Source: Cryptomeria japonica (lineage: Eukaryota; Streptophyta; Pinopsida; Cupressales; Cupressaceae). Taken from it: DNA of 64,000 bases. A program made the position numbers and the translations under genes. The notes under the pieces are model-generated. The model did no database searches and was not told the DNA's origin. It saw nothing but the letters and a program-made list of their open reading frames with translations. The stretch is taken from the NCBI RefSeq assembly GCF_030272615.1, contig NC_081412.1, positions 665,924,352 through 665,988,351 on the forward strand, given 5' to 3'. Shown in pieces: positions 23,936 through 35,387 of this stretch; the first letter of the stretch is position 1, and every line of letters starts with the position of its first letter.

Positions 23936-25478
23936 AAAAACAAAAAAATACAAAAAACAATAAAAACAACAACAACAAAAATCAAATATGAGAAAAAGTG
24001 TAATAAAAACAGATGGTGAAAACTTGACAAATAGGTGTTATTTGCCAGCTATCTCTTTCATCTATTAGTTCATGCATCCTTCCACTTTCATTCATTTTCC
24101 ATCAGCATTGTTCATATCTATAATAAAGCCTTTGTACATACGCAGGTATCCCGGGTGACTTCTCGCCATGGTTTGGATCATTGGGTATATCATAATGAAT
24201 TTGTTTCTAGGCTTGGGGCAAAATCCTTCACCTAGCTGGGGGCAAAATTATTGATCATTTTTTTTTTAGCTTAATCAAACAAGAAGAACAATAGTCAGGC
24301 AACTCTTATCAAGTGAAAACCGAGACACAACCAATGTCGAACACAAGATCACATTGTCAACCATTAAACTATCACAAAGTCAGTCTAAGCACATCACACA
24401 CTTTTCAATGGATGGTATCTTTTAGATAATGATTTAACCATGATTGTTCAACTTTTCTCTTTGGATTTTCGCTATCATGGTTTCTGAGTGACTCTAGGAT
24501 GTCTCTAACTAGAGGAACAAGGAAGAAACATGATATTTTTATTGTTTGTTTTATGTAAATTAATCATTAATATGTGCAAATTTGTCTGAGTACATGATCA
24601 TTGGAGTATCATCGAAGATGTTTCCAATTTGCATATTGAAATGGTTAATACTGCCTGTTTTATGCAAGCAACACTCAGGTCATCCTGACTCAATTATACC
24701 TCGATTCTTGTGCTAACTTACCATATCAAAATTCAGGAAATTAGTACTCAGGTCATCATGGTTTAATTATACCATTGATGTTTGCACTCAATTCCCACAT
24801 TTAAAAAAAGCTCAATGATGACAAAACGCAATAACCCAGTGACCGGTTCGATCGTAGCTTTGCATTTCTTTGCATTTTCATCCGCATTTAGCTTGCATTT
24901 CATTCTTGCATGGGATCCCACGTGCTCATTTTATCCAAGGTTAAATCTATCGCAAGAATCATCCATGTATCATCATGAGTGTGTACACAATCAGAATGAT
25001 GACTCATCTCTCTCCAAATATTGTCGACCCAGTGCAAATCTTATGTTACCCTCTCAACCAAACCAACATCAACATATCTGAATCTTCCTGCAACTGGATA
25101 TCAACAAATCTGTTAATTCTTTGCTCAATCAACCATATCAATCCAACCTTATCAATCGCATCTAAATCGATTCTATCATGTCTTATACAGGATGTATCTT
25201 TTCTGGAACCAGACATTCTAATCAAGTATTATACAGGATATATCATTCCTAAAACCAGACGCTTTGATCATCTTTGTCTTATACAGGAGGTGTCATTCCT
25301 GAAACCAGACTCCATCTCACACTTATCAATCTAATCAATCAAGCTATATTAATCATCGAGAATCACATCACCATGATCGTAGAATTCGCACTTTCATCAA
25401 ACATAGTTGCAGAAATCTAATCATAATTTATCAGGAAATCAATTTCGCAAAGATCCATAAACTCCAAAGTTCAATTAT
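23936..25478 (+). other. Element A 3' non-coding region
   Basis: A-rich run after integrase, then about 1.5 kb without recognisable coding sequence. It contains a run of T near 24259 and the triplicated repeat at 25181-25310. Confidence 0.55.
25181..25310 (+). repeat. Three-copy repeat TCTTATACAGGATGT...CCAGAC in element A
   Basis: Copies at 25181-25214, 25228-25260 and 25277-25310, each about 34 bp, with a period near 48 bp. The same triplet recurs in element C at 56618-56752, at a similar distance from the PPT once the TRIM is discounted. Confidence 0.85.
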
Positions 25479-25822
25479 TATTACAAGCTAGGGTTGTCGT
25501 TGTACCAAAAGATCAACCTGTTAATGCTCAATACAACTACTAGACTTATAGAATCCATAGGAGGCTATTAAACCATGTCATGAATCCCCGCGAGGGATGC
25601 TGGCCCACTACCAACAATCCCCCTCCCAGCGTCACTTGTCGCAGCCTGCGTGATTCAAACCTGTGACCAAGCTCTGATACCACTTGTTACAAGCTAGGGT
25701 TGTCATTGCACCAAAAGATCGACCTGTCAATGATTGATACAACCACTAGACTTATAGAATCCACAGGAGGCTGTTAAACCATGTCACGAATCCCCGCAAG
25801 GGACGCTGGCCCACTGGCAACA
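25479..25822 (-). mobile_element. TRIM (terminal-repeat retrotransposon in miniature), 344 bp
   Basis: Two 138-bp LTRs (25479-25616 and 25685-25822) enclose only 68 bp. On the minus strand the internal part begins two bases past the LTR with TGGTATCAGAGC (25671-25682), the initiator-Met primer-binding site. It ends in the purine tract GCTGGGAGGGGGAT (25617-25630). A perfect 5-bp target duplication ATTAT flanks it (25474-25478, 25823-25827). It codes for nothing. The LTRs differ at about 16 of 138 sites (about 12%, mostly transitions), so it is an old insertion within element A. Confidence 0.93.
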
Positions 25823-25958
25823 ATTATCTCAATTGATCTCCCAAGGGGGCATCATCGTATCATAATTTATCAATCAATAGCTGGGGAATCATATCAAATC
25901 AATATCATCATCAAAATGAGATTATTCTTTGAATCAACGCATCATCACACCTCACTTC

Positions 25959-25972
25959 AAAGAGGGGCAAAA
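25959..25972 (+). other. Element A polypurine tract
   Basis: AAAGAGGGGCAAAA immediately before the LTR start TGTATACACC at 25973. Nearly identical to the PPT of element B. Confidence 0.85.
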
Positions 25973-27105
25973 TGTATACACCTAAAAATAGTCTGAAGAT
26001 AATTAATTAAATAAGAAATTATTTAATTAATCTCCCTCCCCAATTTAATTGAATTCATTAGCAATTTGATTAAATTATCTCTTTCATCTACTTATTAATA
26101 AATCTAAGGATTTATTTAATAGGTTCATTTCAATGATCTCCTTTGATTAATTAATTCAAATTAATTAATCCTCCCCCATTTAAATTCATTCCTTCTAATC
26201 CTCTAATTAATTAAAACAAATCAATTTATGAGTTGTTGAAAATTAATTAGTCTTTTCCTATTATTTGAATTTTTAAATACAAATTGCCCAGATGCCTCCT
26301 TATTTCTAACCACCTAGCCTAACCATCCCTCTAACCTAACCCATTCCACCTACCCTTGGGTTTTGCCTAACCCTATCCTATCTTGCACATCCTAACCTTC
26401 TATGGTGTGGATATTATTTCTTTGAGATAAATGGCACTTAGACCACATGTCTCCTCTCTTGGACACTTGCCCTCTTATGAGAAAGGCTCCTTGACACTTG
26501 TCACCACAGAGATGACAAGTGTCCCTTCTTTCAACCTCTTCTCCAACCTCCTCCAATTTCACCCTTGATATCTTCAGACTCAATCTTAACCGTTGATTCT
26601 TGCCACCTCATCCCTACCCTTGGAAATCCTATAAATATCCCCCATTTTGGAGCACAAAGCATCCCATCTCATTATCAATTTAGGCATTGTTACTATAGGC
26701 ATATCATTTGAGCATTGTTGTTATAGGCAATTGCATCTTAGATTTAGCTTAATTTGATCATTTCTTAGCATAATTATTGAATCATGTAGCTTAATCAATC
26801 TCTTTTCTAGCTTAATTGCATCATCGTCATAGCTTAATCATGCACATAATTAGCTTAATTAGTCTCTTGGATCAATCTAGCTTAATCAATCTCATCTTTG
26901 CATATCATTATCATTTCAAATCCTCCATCTAGGTGTAGTCAAGTCACTGGGATTGCTTATCTAGATCTGAGAGAAAATCCATACTTGCATCTCTTAGGAG
27001 ACAATAGGTCGCTTTGTCATGGTTTTATCTTTCTTTTTCTTTTAATTTTCTAACCATTCTTGTAATGATCTATTGAGTGTTTGTGTTGTAGCTGCAAGTA
27101 TCACA
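25973..27105 (+). repeat. Element A 3' LTR (right end approximate)
   Basis: Starts TGTATACACCTAAAAATAG just after the PPT. U3 has AT-rich palindromic blocks and C-rich patches. A TATA-like CCTATAAATATCCCCC lies at about 26629. By analogy with the 1.1-kb LTR of element C it should end near 27.1 kb. No 5' partner is in the window, so the end and target duplication are not fixed. Confidence 0.7.
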
Positions 27106-28571
27106 CTTCACAGGCACGACAGTAGGTAATGTCTCCACTTCTTCAGATCTTGGATTATGACATAGAATGAAACTAATAATAGAATGAGTATCTTTTTTTG
27201 TCATCATTATACTTCTCATTGAAATATACAATTGTCCTCCTAGTGTAGAGGCACCTAAGCACACACGCATACCAGGAGGTCAAAAGTCATAATATGAGCA
27301 ATTTTATTGTATTTGACTCATTCATAATGTATTAAGGTTATTTGAGTCCATTTAATCATAATATGTAAGGCTAAATGAGACATTTTGTCCAAATATATCA
27401 TATTTGGTCCATCTTCAAGTGTTAAAAGTGTCCATGTAAGGGTTAGAGTCATTTATGTCAAAAATGCAAAAATTGTAAAAATTGCAAAGTTGCAACATTG
27501 CCAAAAAGTGCAACAAAAGTGTAAGAATGCAATCCATTGTTCATGAGGTGGTTAGAGTAGTTATTAGGAGTTTTAAATGGTTTATAAAACCATGTTTGGT
27601 CAAAATCAAGGGGGTATGTCAGTTTGGAGGGGATTTGACAAAGATTATCCATCAAACCCTCAAACTATCATAAGGTTTTAAGGAATCTGTGACTGTCATA
27701 GATCCATGGAGGATCAAATTTGGTGTAATTTTTATATGTAGATGTTTTTTAATGATATATTTATGAAATATATTTCATATGAATCATTTCTTATGCATTT
27801 TTGTGGAGTATTTGGCAAGATATGTTTGTTTTTACAAAATTTGTCAAAACCTTGCCAAAGGTTACCCGTTTTTGGAAAAATCCTCATAACTTTTGATTTA
27901 ACCACTGGATCTGGCTATAAATTTGAGAGAAGTTTTTTAACTCCATGATATAAATTTTTTCTGGAGATATTTTCTTTATGATAAATATTTAAAAATTTAT
28001 TGATGACTATTTGTTACAGTTCATGGTGAAAAGTAGATTGGTGAAGGCAGCACCAATCTGGTTGCAACGTTTGGTATGGTAACATGAGGAATCATAATGA
28101 AGAAAGAATATATATGTTGGAAAGGTATCTAAATCCTCTTTCCATTTATTTTTGTCTAACTTAATTTGGTTAAGAATTGAATAATTTATGATTATTTTGG
28201 TGAAAACAATTTTTAAAGGATGAAACCCTAAACTAGGGTATTCAATGGCAATAAAGAATTTGTTCTCTCATGTTATGGTGAATTTTATGATATGAAATAT
28301 TGAATGAAGGTCTTTAGGGATGGAATATAACCTTTGAAAGTGGTTTGGAGTTTAGAAGAGTGGTTAATCCTTTTATATGCCTCTTGATTCAAGTTTAAGG
28401 TCTGATTCAAGTTTAAGGTCTTGTATTAGTTTTGGGTCAGTAATACCCTTGAATGAAGGTTTTATGGCTTGTGATAGATGCTCTGCATCACCTCCCTTCT
28501 TGACTTTGGACTACTCTTATAACATTGTCATTGGCATCACAATCAAATTAAAAAACTTTTTTGAAATCCAA
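27106..28571. other. Unassigned AT-rich spacer
   Basis: No protein, LTR ends or structural RNA recognised. It contains a short tandem duplication of GATTCAAGTTTAAGGTCT (about 28384-28420). Possibly a decayed repeat, but no family is visible to me. Confidence 0.3.
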
Positions 28572-29640
28572 TTATGCCAATACTAATTGCTTCATCACAT
28601 TTTGTTTCAACAACTCAAAAATATTATTTACTTTGGATTTCCGCTTAAACTCCTTTTGGTCTCCTCTCGAGGTCTCAATCATCAGTGTGCAGATCATGCT
28701 AAAATTTCTAATGAATTTCCCGTAAAAACTTGTCAAAGCATGAAAAGATCTTACCTTCCCAATGTCTATTGGTGTTGGACATTCCACAGTTGCTCTTACC
28801 TTCTCTACATACATCTTTAATCCTTCCACAAAAATAACAAATCCCAATTAAACTAGATTTATCTTCATGAAAGTGCACTTCTTGATATTGATAAACTTTT
28901 CTCTTCTCTCAATCGTTGGAACATTTTTCTGATATGCTAAATATGTTCTTCTTTTGCCTTGGTGAAAATTAGAATGTCATCTAGGTAAACAATGAGGAAA
29001 TTACCTAGGAAGTCCTTCAATACTTTTTTCATAAAATTAATGAATGTGCTTGGCATATTAGTGACTCCAAAGGGTATGACTAGCCATTAATATAACCCTT
29101 CATTGGTTTTGAATGCAATCTTCCACTCACCACCTTCCTAGATTCCACTTTGATGATATCCAATATTGAGACCAATCTTGGTGAAGTATATTAAACCACT
29201 CAAATAGTCCATGATGTCACCAAATTGTCCATGATGTCACTCATCCTAGGCAAAGTAAAACAATACTTAATTGTGATATTGTTAATGGATCTTGAACTAG
29301 TACACAACTTCCATTCTCCATCTTTCTTTGGTGCTAAGATAACAGGTATTGTTCAAGGGCTTAGGCTCTCCCAGATCAATCCCTTCTCCAACAACTACTA
29401 CACCTATCTACTCAACTATGCATTCTTTGCCAGTATCATGTGGTGTGTCACTTTATTTATCAATATTTCTCCAAGTATCAGATCTATGTGGTGGTTGATA
29501 CTCTAGATTGGTGGAAATCCTTCTAAAAAATTATCTAAAGAAATATCTTGATACTCCTTTAGTAACTCTAAGACCTCCTTTTGTGGTGGTACCTCATGAG
29601 TCATGTAGTGCTTCTCCCTAACTCGTCCTTTTGAGAGGGT
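28572..29640 (-). pseudogene. Decayed Ty3/gypsy (chromovirus-type) RT fragment
   Basis: The minus strand from 28847 reads GFVIFVEGLKMYVEKVRATV and KVRSFHALTSFYGKFIRNFS, the RT-to-RNase H junction of plant chromoviruses. Further right, traces of the RT N-terminal part are legible (LAPKKDGEW near 29330; HHIDLILGE near 29480). No LTRs were found with it. A heavily broken orphan fragment. Confidence 0.7.
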
Positions 29641-30295
29641 GTGATAAACACTCTTAGGTTTGTGCATGTTTTGATATCTCTATCAAATTCTTATATTGAT
29701 AGTCTCTTTGAAATTAGTGGATTCATTATGATTTATGTGGATGAAGTTATGGACCCCAGATTAATATGATGTTTAGACTTATGTGTAGTGATCTAGATGC
29801 ACTCATTAATCATGTATGGATTATATTACAGATTTAATGCCATCTTATTATTGCTAACCCCGCTTGATGATTGTAATGGACGAGATGATGCTTTTTTGAC
29901 TATGACTGTCTTACTACTATATTCATGACAAAGATGATGGCATACTAGTCATTACAAGCATGATATGGCATGATTCTCTCTCACTTGCTAGGTCATTTAT
30001 GATATATATTATGGTGTATGTTGCCTCATGGTTATTGGTGGTTGTAGGATTTGCAGGTACTAGACATCGACTCCACTTGGCCTCACAGGTCTGAGCGTGT
30101 CTTAATCCCAATGGCAAGTTGATTGGAGATGGAACGAGTTCTCTTTACACACTCTAGGATTAAGTTGATATCCTTGTCAGTTAGTGTATTGGTGTGAGTC
30201 ATTGGTATGAATCATGTGGCATATTGTTCAACCCTATGACGGGTTGCCTTGTGAGCATGTGGTTAGTTATTAATTAATAATCAATTGGTTCACAT
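29641..30295. other. Unassigned spacer left of microsatellite
   Basis: No gene recognised. Contains the left copy of a 38-bp direct repeat (29895-29932) whose partner is 30861-30898, on the far side of most of the microsatellite. Confidence 0.3.
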
Positions 30296-30471
30296 ACATA
30301 CATACATAGGTAAGTATGTACATATGTATGTACGTATGTATGTATGTATGTATCTATCTATCTATCTATACATGTGCATGTGTGTGTGTATATATGTATG
30401 TATGTATGTATATAGATACATATAGATACATATATCTACACACACACACACATATATCTGTATGTATATAC

Positions 30472-30506
<35 letters not shown>

Positions 30507-30543
30507 CATATATATACATATATATATACATATATATATATAC

Positions 30544-30574
<31 letters not shown>

Positions 30575-30990
30575 CATATATATACATATATATACATATA
30601 TATATATATATATACATATATATACATACATATATATACATATATATATATACATATATATATGTATATATATATATACTATATGTATATATATATATAT
30701 GTATATACATATGTATACATATATATTCTATATATGTATATATATATACACACATATATGTATATATATACATATACACATATATGTGCATGTATATATA
30801 CACACATATGTGTATATGTACATATATACATATATGTATATATATGTGTGTGTGTGTATCTTTGACTACGATTGTCTTACTACTGTATTCATGACAAATA
30901 TATACAAAGATAGATATACACACACACATGTATGCATGTACATATACGTATACATATATGTATATACACCTACACATACACATACACATA
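30296..30990. repeat. Large compound TA/CATA microsatellite
   Basis: About 0.7 kb made of TATG/TACA/TATA/CACA units, e.g. (CATA)n at the left edge and long TATATACATA blocks at 30460-30850. It is open in several frames on both strands only because the repeat lacks stop codons (Ile/Tyr/His/Thr runs). Not coding. Confidence 0.95.
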
Positions 30991-31361
30991 TTGTAGTATC
31001 GTAAATTGTACAACTTTAATTAGGGTGTTCAATTTCATGCTCTCCTAGCTCTCATTTTAGTATTTACCATTCCTCTATGCATTATAGGATTTATGTTATA
31101 TTAAATTAATATATAATTTAATATTATGAGTCCTATTTCATTTTAATGTATCAACGCTTTTTTGTTTGGTCCTTATTTTAAGCGTGTCATTTATCTTATT
31201 TCATTTCATGCTTCTATGGGTCCTATGTCATTTCAAATTTCATTGCACCTTTTCCCCCATCTAAGTATTATATCTTTTCATATAAATTACATTTTTGGTA
31301 TTAATGCCCTATTATCTCACGATCCTAAAAATATATTGGCCATTTGGTGGAATTGATTATG

Positions 31362-32552
31362 TGTTGCATTGATGCCAACACTAGTTGTTTGGATGCTTTA
31401 ACGACACCCTTTTGGTCCTGGTAGGTTGAGTGGTTTTTGGTTGGTTTGGATCCCACATGATCTGGTAGGCTCCAGTATAGTTTAGTGATGGAATTAGCTT
31501 AATCACGATACCCATGCTCATATTCAGTAAGTTAGTTTTTGGTCTGGTGATCGAATGTTATCATGTTTTCTTAGAAGCTTGGTTTCTGGTTCTAGCGAGA
31601 GTTTCACCGGAAGAGCTTTTGATGAAGATCTTTGATTAATTGCATAAGTGGTGTTGGTGTAGCTTATGGTGGAGTTTCAGGATGTTGATGGTGATCATGT
31701 TCGAGACTTGGAGGATGGAGATCATTGTTGTAGCGTGTGGACCTATACTAGGTCTTGGTTGATCTAGGTTATGGATCGGTTGATGTAACGTGTGGATTGG
31801 GCCTCTCAATGCGTTTCTGGGATATCTTATGTGTTGGATATTATTTGTTTGGTCTAAAGTCGACATGGTTTGTAATTATGTAATTAGTTTATTATTTGGT
31901 GGCCAACCTAATTATTTATGGTCGAGGGTTTGTATATAATATGTAAGATTTTATTGTAGATCATCATGGTCGTGATAGGTGTGGTCAGGGATATGGATAT
32001 GTAATGTGCGAATAATGTAATATCATTCAGGCAAAGGATTTGGTAGATCATTGGAGATCGAATTGGGTTTATGTGAGAGGATTTAGTCCTCCGGTATTGA
32101 GCTTAACCAGGATTGTACTCAGGCATAGAAGATGCTATCTTTTGCAGTTCAACACTTCTCCGGATTGTAGTCTGGATTTCTATGTAGTCAGTGAGACTCC
32201 TTTTGTGACGAGCAATGCGCTCTAGGTTGTTGACCTTTCCTACAAGTGCAAACCCTTCAATTTTAATTCACATACTTACTACATAAGTATTATCTGACTG
32301 TGGGTAGGCTTCCCACTATGGTTTTTCCCTTTACCAGGTTTTCCACGTATAAATCTTTGTGTCATGTGGATGGTATTTATTATGTGATTATTGTTTGTGC
32401 TTAATTGGTTTAACTTCTATTCTAGTATTAATGTTTTGTGTTCCGGTATTAAATTTTTAATTGCTAATGGCTCCAATAATCTGTGACAACTGATTCACCC
32501 CCCCCCCACCCCCCCCTCTCAGTTTTCTTTCGGTTATTTGAACTGTCTAACA
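31362..32552 (+). repeat. Copia-type LTR, solo or 3' LTR
   Basis: Begins TGTTGCATTGATGCCAACAC and ends with a C-rich run (32498-32520), CTCAGTTTTCTTTCGGTTAT and CTGTCTAACA, features familiar from plant Copia LTRs. Near its 3' part is GTAGGCTTCCCACTATGG with TTACCAGGTTTTCCACG. The purine-richer stretch just left of it could be a PPT remnant. No matching target duplication was found, so a solo LTR is not proven. Confidence 0.55.
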
Positions 32553-34110
32553 AAATCTAGGCCTAAAGTGTCAAGACAATTTTAGTTAGAGTGAAATTAT
32601 TTGATGCTTTTTGGCTGAAATTTTAGAAGGATACCATTTCCAAAACTATCCCCAATGCGAAAGTATGATAATTCTAATTCAACCAAAAGATGATTTTACT
32701 TTGAGATCCCTATATAAGGCATCCCTCCTAATTTAGTTTATCATCTTCTATCATCATATTCATACATCTACAAGTTTCATTCCAAGAGCAATCATTCTAA
32801 TTCAAGAGCAAATATGAGTGTAAGGAGCATCAAGCTACATCAAGGCATCTTCAACTATGTTTCAATTATGATTTTATACGGATTTATCATGTTATTGCAT
32901 CAACACATGGGGGACTTATTCTAAGAGCATTGCATCATTAATTATAGGTATAATCATCTCAATTAAGCATTTACATTCAAACATTTCAATTCAAATTTCT
33001 ATTCAAATTCATCGTCATTGTAGGGTTGAGTCCCAGCTTAGGGTTTGACTAATGAAAACCCCTATACAACCCTAAACATCATTTTTCTCCTCTTGCATGC
33101 AAATTCAAGTTCAACTATAGGGTTTTCAACAAAGAGGAAACACGAAAAAATGTCGAGGACCCAAATAAGAGGACCTCTCCAAAATTCATCAAGAATCCTC
33201 TAGACAAGGGTGTGTGGGGCACCATTGTCCTAAACAAGGGTTCTTTGAATGCTATTGCCCCCTTAGTATTGTGTAAAATTTAATCGAGAGCAATTGCAAT
33301 GTTTCAAAGACCCAAATTTAGTTCAATGCTAAGAAATTCACCCATTGGATAGGGGTGCCTATGCACATTGTCCACTACATTTCAACTTATATTTTTGTGC
33401 TAGGTTCCTCTCTACATCCCCTTTTCAAATCTGGGTTGGTTATGTGATTATTGGTTTTGCATTTACTTGTTTATGCTCCTCATTACAACCCTAGTTCTCC
33501 ACATTTAATTTTCAATATATTCACATCCTTCCAATTGCTCATTTTCAACTCAAGGAGTATTGAATTCACCATGTGCTCAACCCTTTTCTAATAAATTTGA
33601 GGTTGAGACTATTGAGTTCATTCTTCTTCTAATGCAATAATTGTGAAATAGGTTTAGTTTCTAGTTTGTCTGCATAAACTTGTGAACCTTATTTCCATTT
33701 ATTACACATTTATAAATACACACACATATATATATGGATGTACAATATAAGTATGTATACATGCACACATAACCAAGGATGCTTTTGTGGCTCTTAGTTC
33801 ATAATTGATGACTACTTGACATTACTTTGGGTTTTGTGGGCCTTGGGTCATAGAAAGGGAGACCACGACCTCTAAAGCAAAAACCAAACTATATCATTAT
33901 CCTAGAAAATCATAACAATTTTATTAAAAAAATAATAACATACTAAAAGTAAATTTTAACTTAAATTTTATTGTCAAAATGACTAAAGAATATCTCAAGT
34001 GCTTGACTATTATAGGAAATTTTATAGACCGTGGCCAAATTTGAAAGGCCTACAAAAATGGGTGACCAAATTTTATAGAACTAAAACAACTCATTAATGA
34101 TTCAATAAAT
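32553..34110. other. Unassigned spacer with an LTR-like promoter stretch
   Basis: A TATA-like TATATAAGGC at about 32711 is followed by leader-like sequence. AT-rich and repetitive. No protein or LTR ends fixed. Probably another decayed LTR, but this is only an impression. Confidence 0.3.
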
Positions 34111-34115
34111 AGGGT

Positions 34116-34318
34116 TGTAGACACCTAAAAATGTCTCACTACTAACAACACTAATAATTTATCTAAAATAATTAAATAATTATTTAATTTATTTAATTTT
34201 ATTCTTCTAAAATAATTTTGTTTGATAATCCCATCTTTCATCATCAACTAATTATTCAATTTCTTTCAAATCACTCAATCATTTAACTACTCCTCTTATG
34301 AATTAATTAAGTAATCTT
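34116..34318 (+). repeat. Element C 5' LTR, left piece
   Basis: Matches 57023-57225 (TAGACACCTAAAAATGTC start, then TTTGATAATCCCATCTTTCA). Interrupted at 34318 by LINE D, whose 10-bp duplication AAGTAATCTT spans 34309-34318. Confidence 0.85.
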
Positions 34319-34389
34319 ATGGACCCGTTCATGGGTTTCTTAGGGTTAATCCTATGAATGTCCCTATGGATGGGGAGATGGTGAAATAG

Positions 34390-34674
34390 TCAAAACTAGA
34401 GAAAGGGTGGGTGAAAATAAATTTTGATGGGGCATCAAAAGGTAATCTAGGGATTCTAGGCGTGGGATGCGTGGCTTGTGATGATGAAGGGAAGATCCTC
34501 TATATGGATGCAAGAAGGCTACGAGATGTCACTAATAATGAGGCGGAGGCTCAGGCGGCCTTGCTAGCAGTTGAACTGGCAACAAAAAATGAAGGTGACG
34601 AAGGTACACTTGGAGGGTGACTCCCAAATTGTAGTCCAGGCCTTGATTAAAGGCAACACACTGTCCTAGAAATT
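34390..34674 (+). pseudogene. LINE D RNase H domain, left part
   Basis: Reads EKGWVKINFDGASKGNLGIL from about 34396, then NNEAEAQAALLAVELA, and in the next frame HLEGDSQIVVQALIKGN. These are the catalytic D, E and D of the RVT_3-type RNase H found at the ORF2 C-terminus of plant L1 LINEs. The frame changes near 34595, just after the second acidic block, and a stop precedes the insertion point of element E. Inactive. Confidence 0.85.
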
Positions 34675-35165
34675 TGTTGGATTTTGCCAAGATCAAGAGG
34701 TCAATGAAATGTACAAGATAGAGACATAATATGGGACAAGAATAAACTGTATTCTCATCAATAGAAAATGATCAACAATCAACTGGATTATTACCAATAC
34801 AATGAATAGAGGCTTGCTTATATAGGCAAGGCCATATGGATGTATGAGCACACAAATATGACATGTGGCTCAATAAGAAACAAGGGTAGGTAGGAAATAG
34901 GTGTGGGTAGGTAGGAGAAATAATATAATATTCCACATGAGGTGGACCACCCACCGAAGGTGGAATTATCACTCCACAATAAGTGGATATGATAGTGTAA
35001 TAACAAGATCAACACCATAAGAGGTGGAATTTCTCCTACACACACTATCCCAATGTGGTACAAACACCCAAGTGTCTCATATCCAAACTACTATGAAATG
35101 CATTATCCTAAGTAAACTTAAGTAAGTGTAATAATATCCATGATGAATAATTATTTACACCAACA
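34675..35165 (-). repeat. Element E 3' LTR
   Basis: Plus-strand text runs from TGTTGGATTTTGCC to TTACACCAACA. Same as 39275-39765 as far as can be read. Confidence 0.95.
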
Positions 35166-35387
35166 CCCCCCCTTAAGTGCAACTTAGGGGAATGCACTTA
35201 AGTCTACAATGCAACTAAGCAATGCAAGATGGGTCCCGACTACGAGGCCATGTTAGGTACCCATGAACAAATGCAAATGCATGCAAACCAATGCAATGAA
35301 ATCTCTCACAAAGTGGGGAAAAAGAGAAAAACCCAATGGGAAAAAACCCTCCCCCAAAAGAGAGATGAAAGCTATACAAGAGAACTC

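Larger units (their letters stand above)
1..27105 (+). mobile_element. Element A: old Tat-lineage Ty3/gypsy retrotransposon, plus strand, 5' LTR outside window
   Basis: Recognised by domain order on the plus strand: gag, DGGA-type protease, G-patch-like linker, RT, a second (archaeal-type) RNase H, integrase with HHCC and a C-terminal GPF motif, a long non-coding 3' stretch, then a purine tract and an LTR starting TGTATACACC. The dual RNase H is the established hallmark of the Tat lineage. The internal leader before gag exceeds 1 kb, so the 5' LTR should lie left of the window. Element B splits the gag and a TRIM sits in the 3' region. Coding is visibly broken, with on the order of ten or more breaks, so it is a dead copy. 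The right end is approximate because no second LTR is available to compare. Confidence 0.85.

Noticed and set aside
25617-25684. tRNA-like reading of GCTCTGATACCA
   Set aside because: It is the complement of the initiator-Met primer-binding site of the TRIM, not part of a tRNA gene.
28587-29506. Plus-strand frames opposite the RT fragment
   Set aside because: Antisense shadows of the minus-strand chromovirus-type RT remnant.
30316-31013. Long open frames on both strands (up to about 215 codons), rich in Ile, Tyr and His
   Set aside because: They are translations of the TA/CATA microsatellite, which lacks stop codons in several frames.
31357-32557. Solo-LTR status for the Copia-type LTR
   Set aside because: The 5-bp flanks (TTATG and AAATC) do not match, so it could be a 3' LTR of a degraded element or have misjudged ends.
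34772-35063. Small frames repeated at 39372-39663
   Set aside because: They lie within the LTRs of element E and occur twice for that reason; LTRs are not coding.
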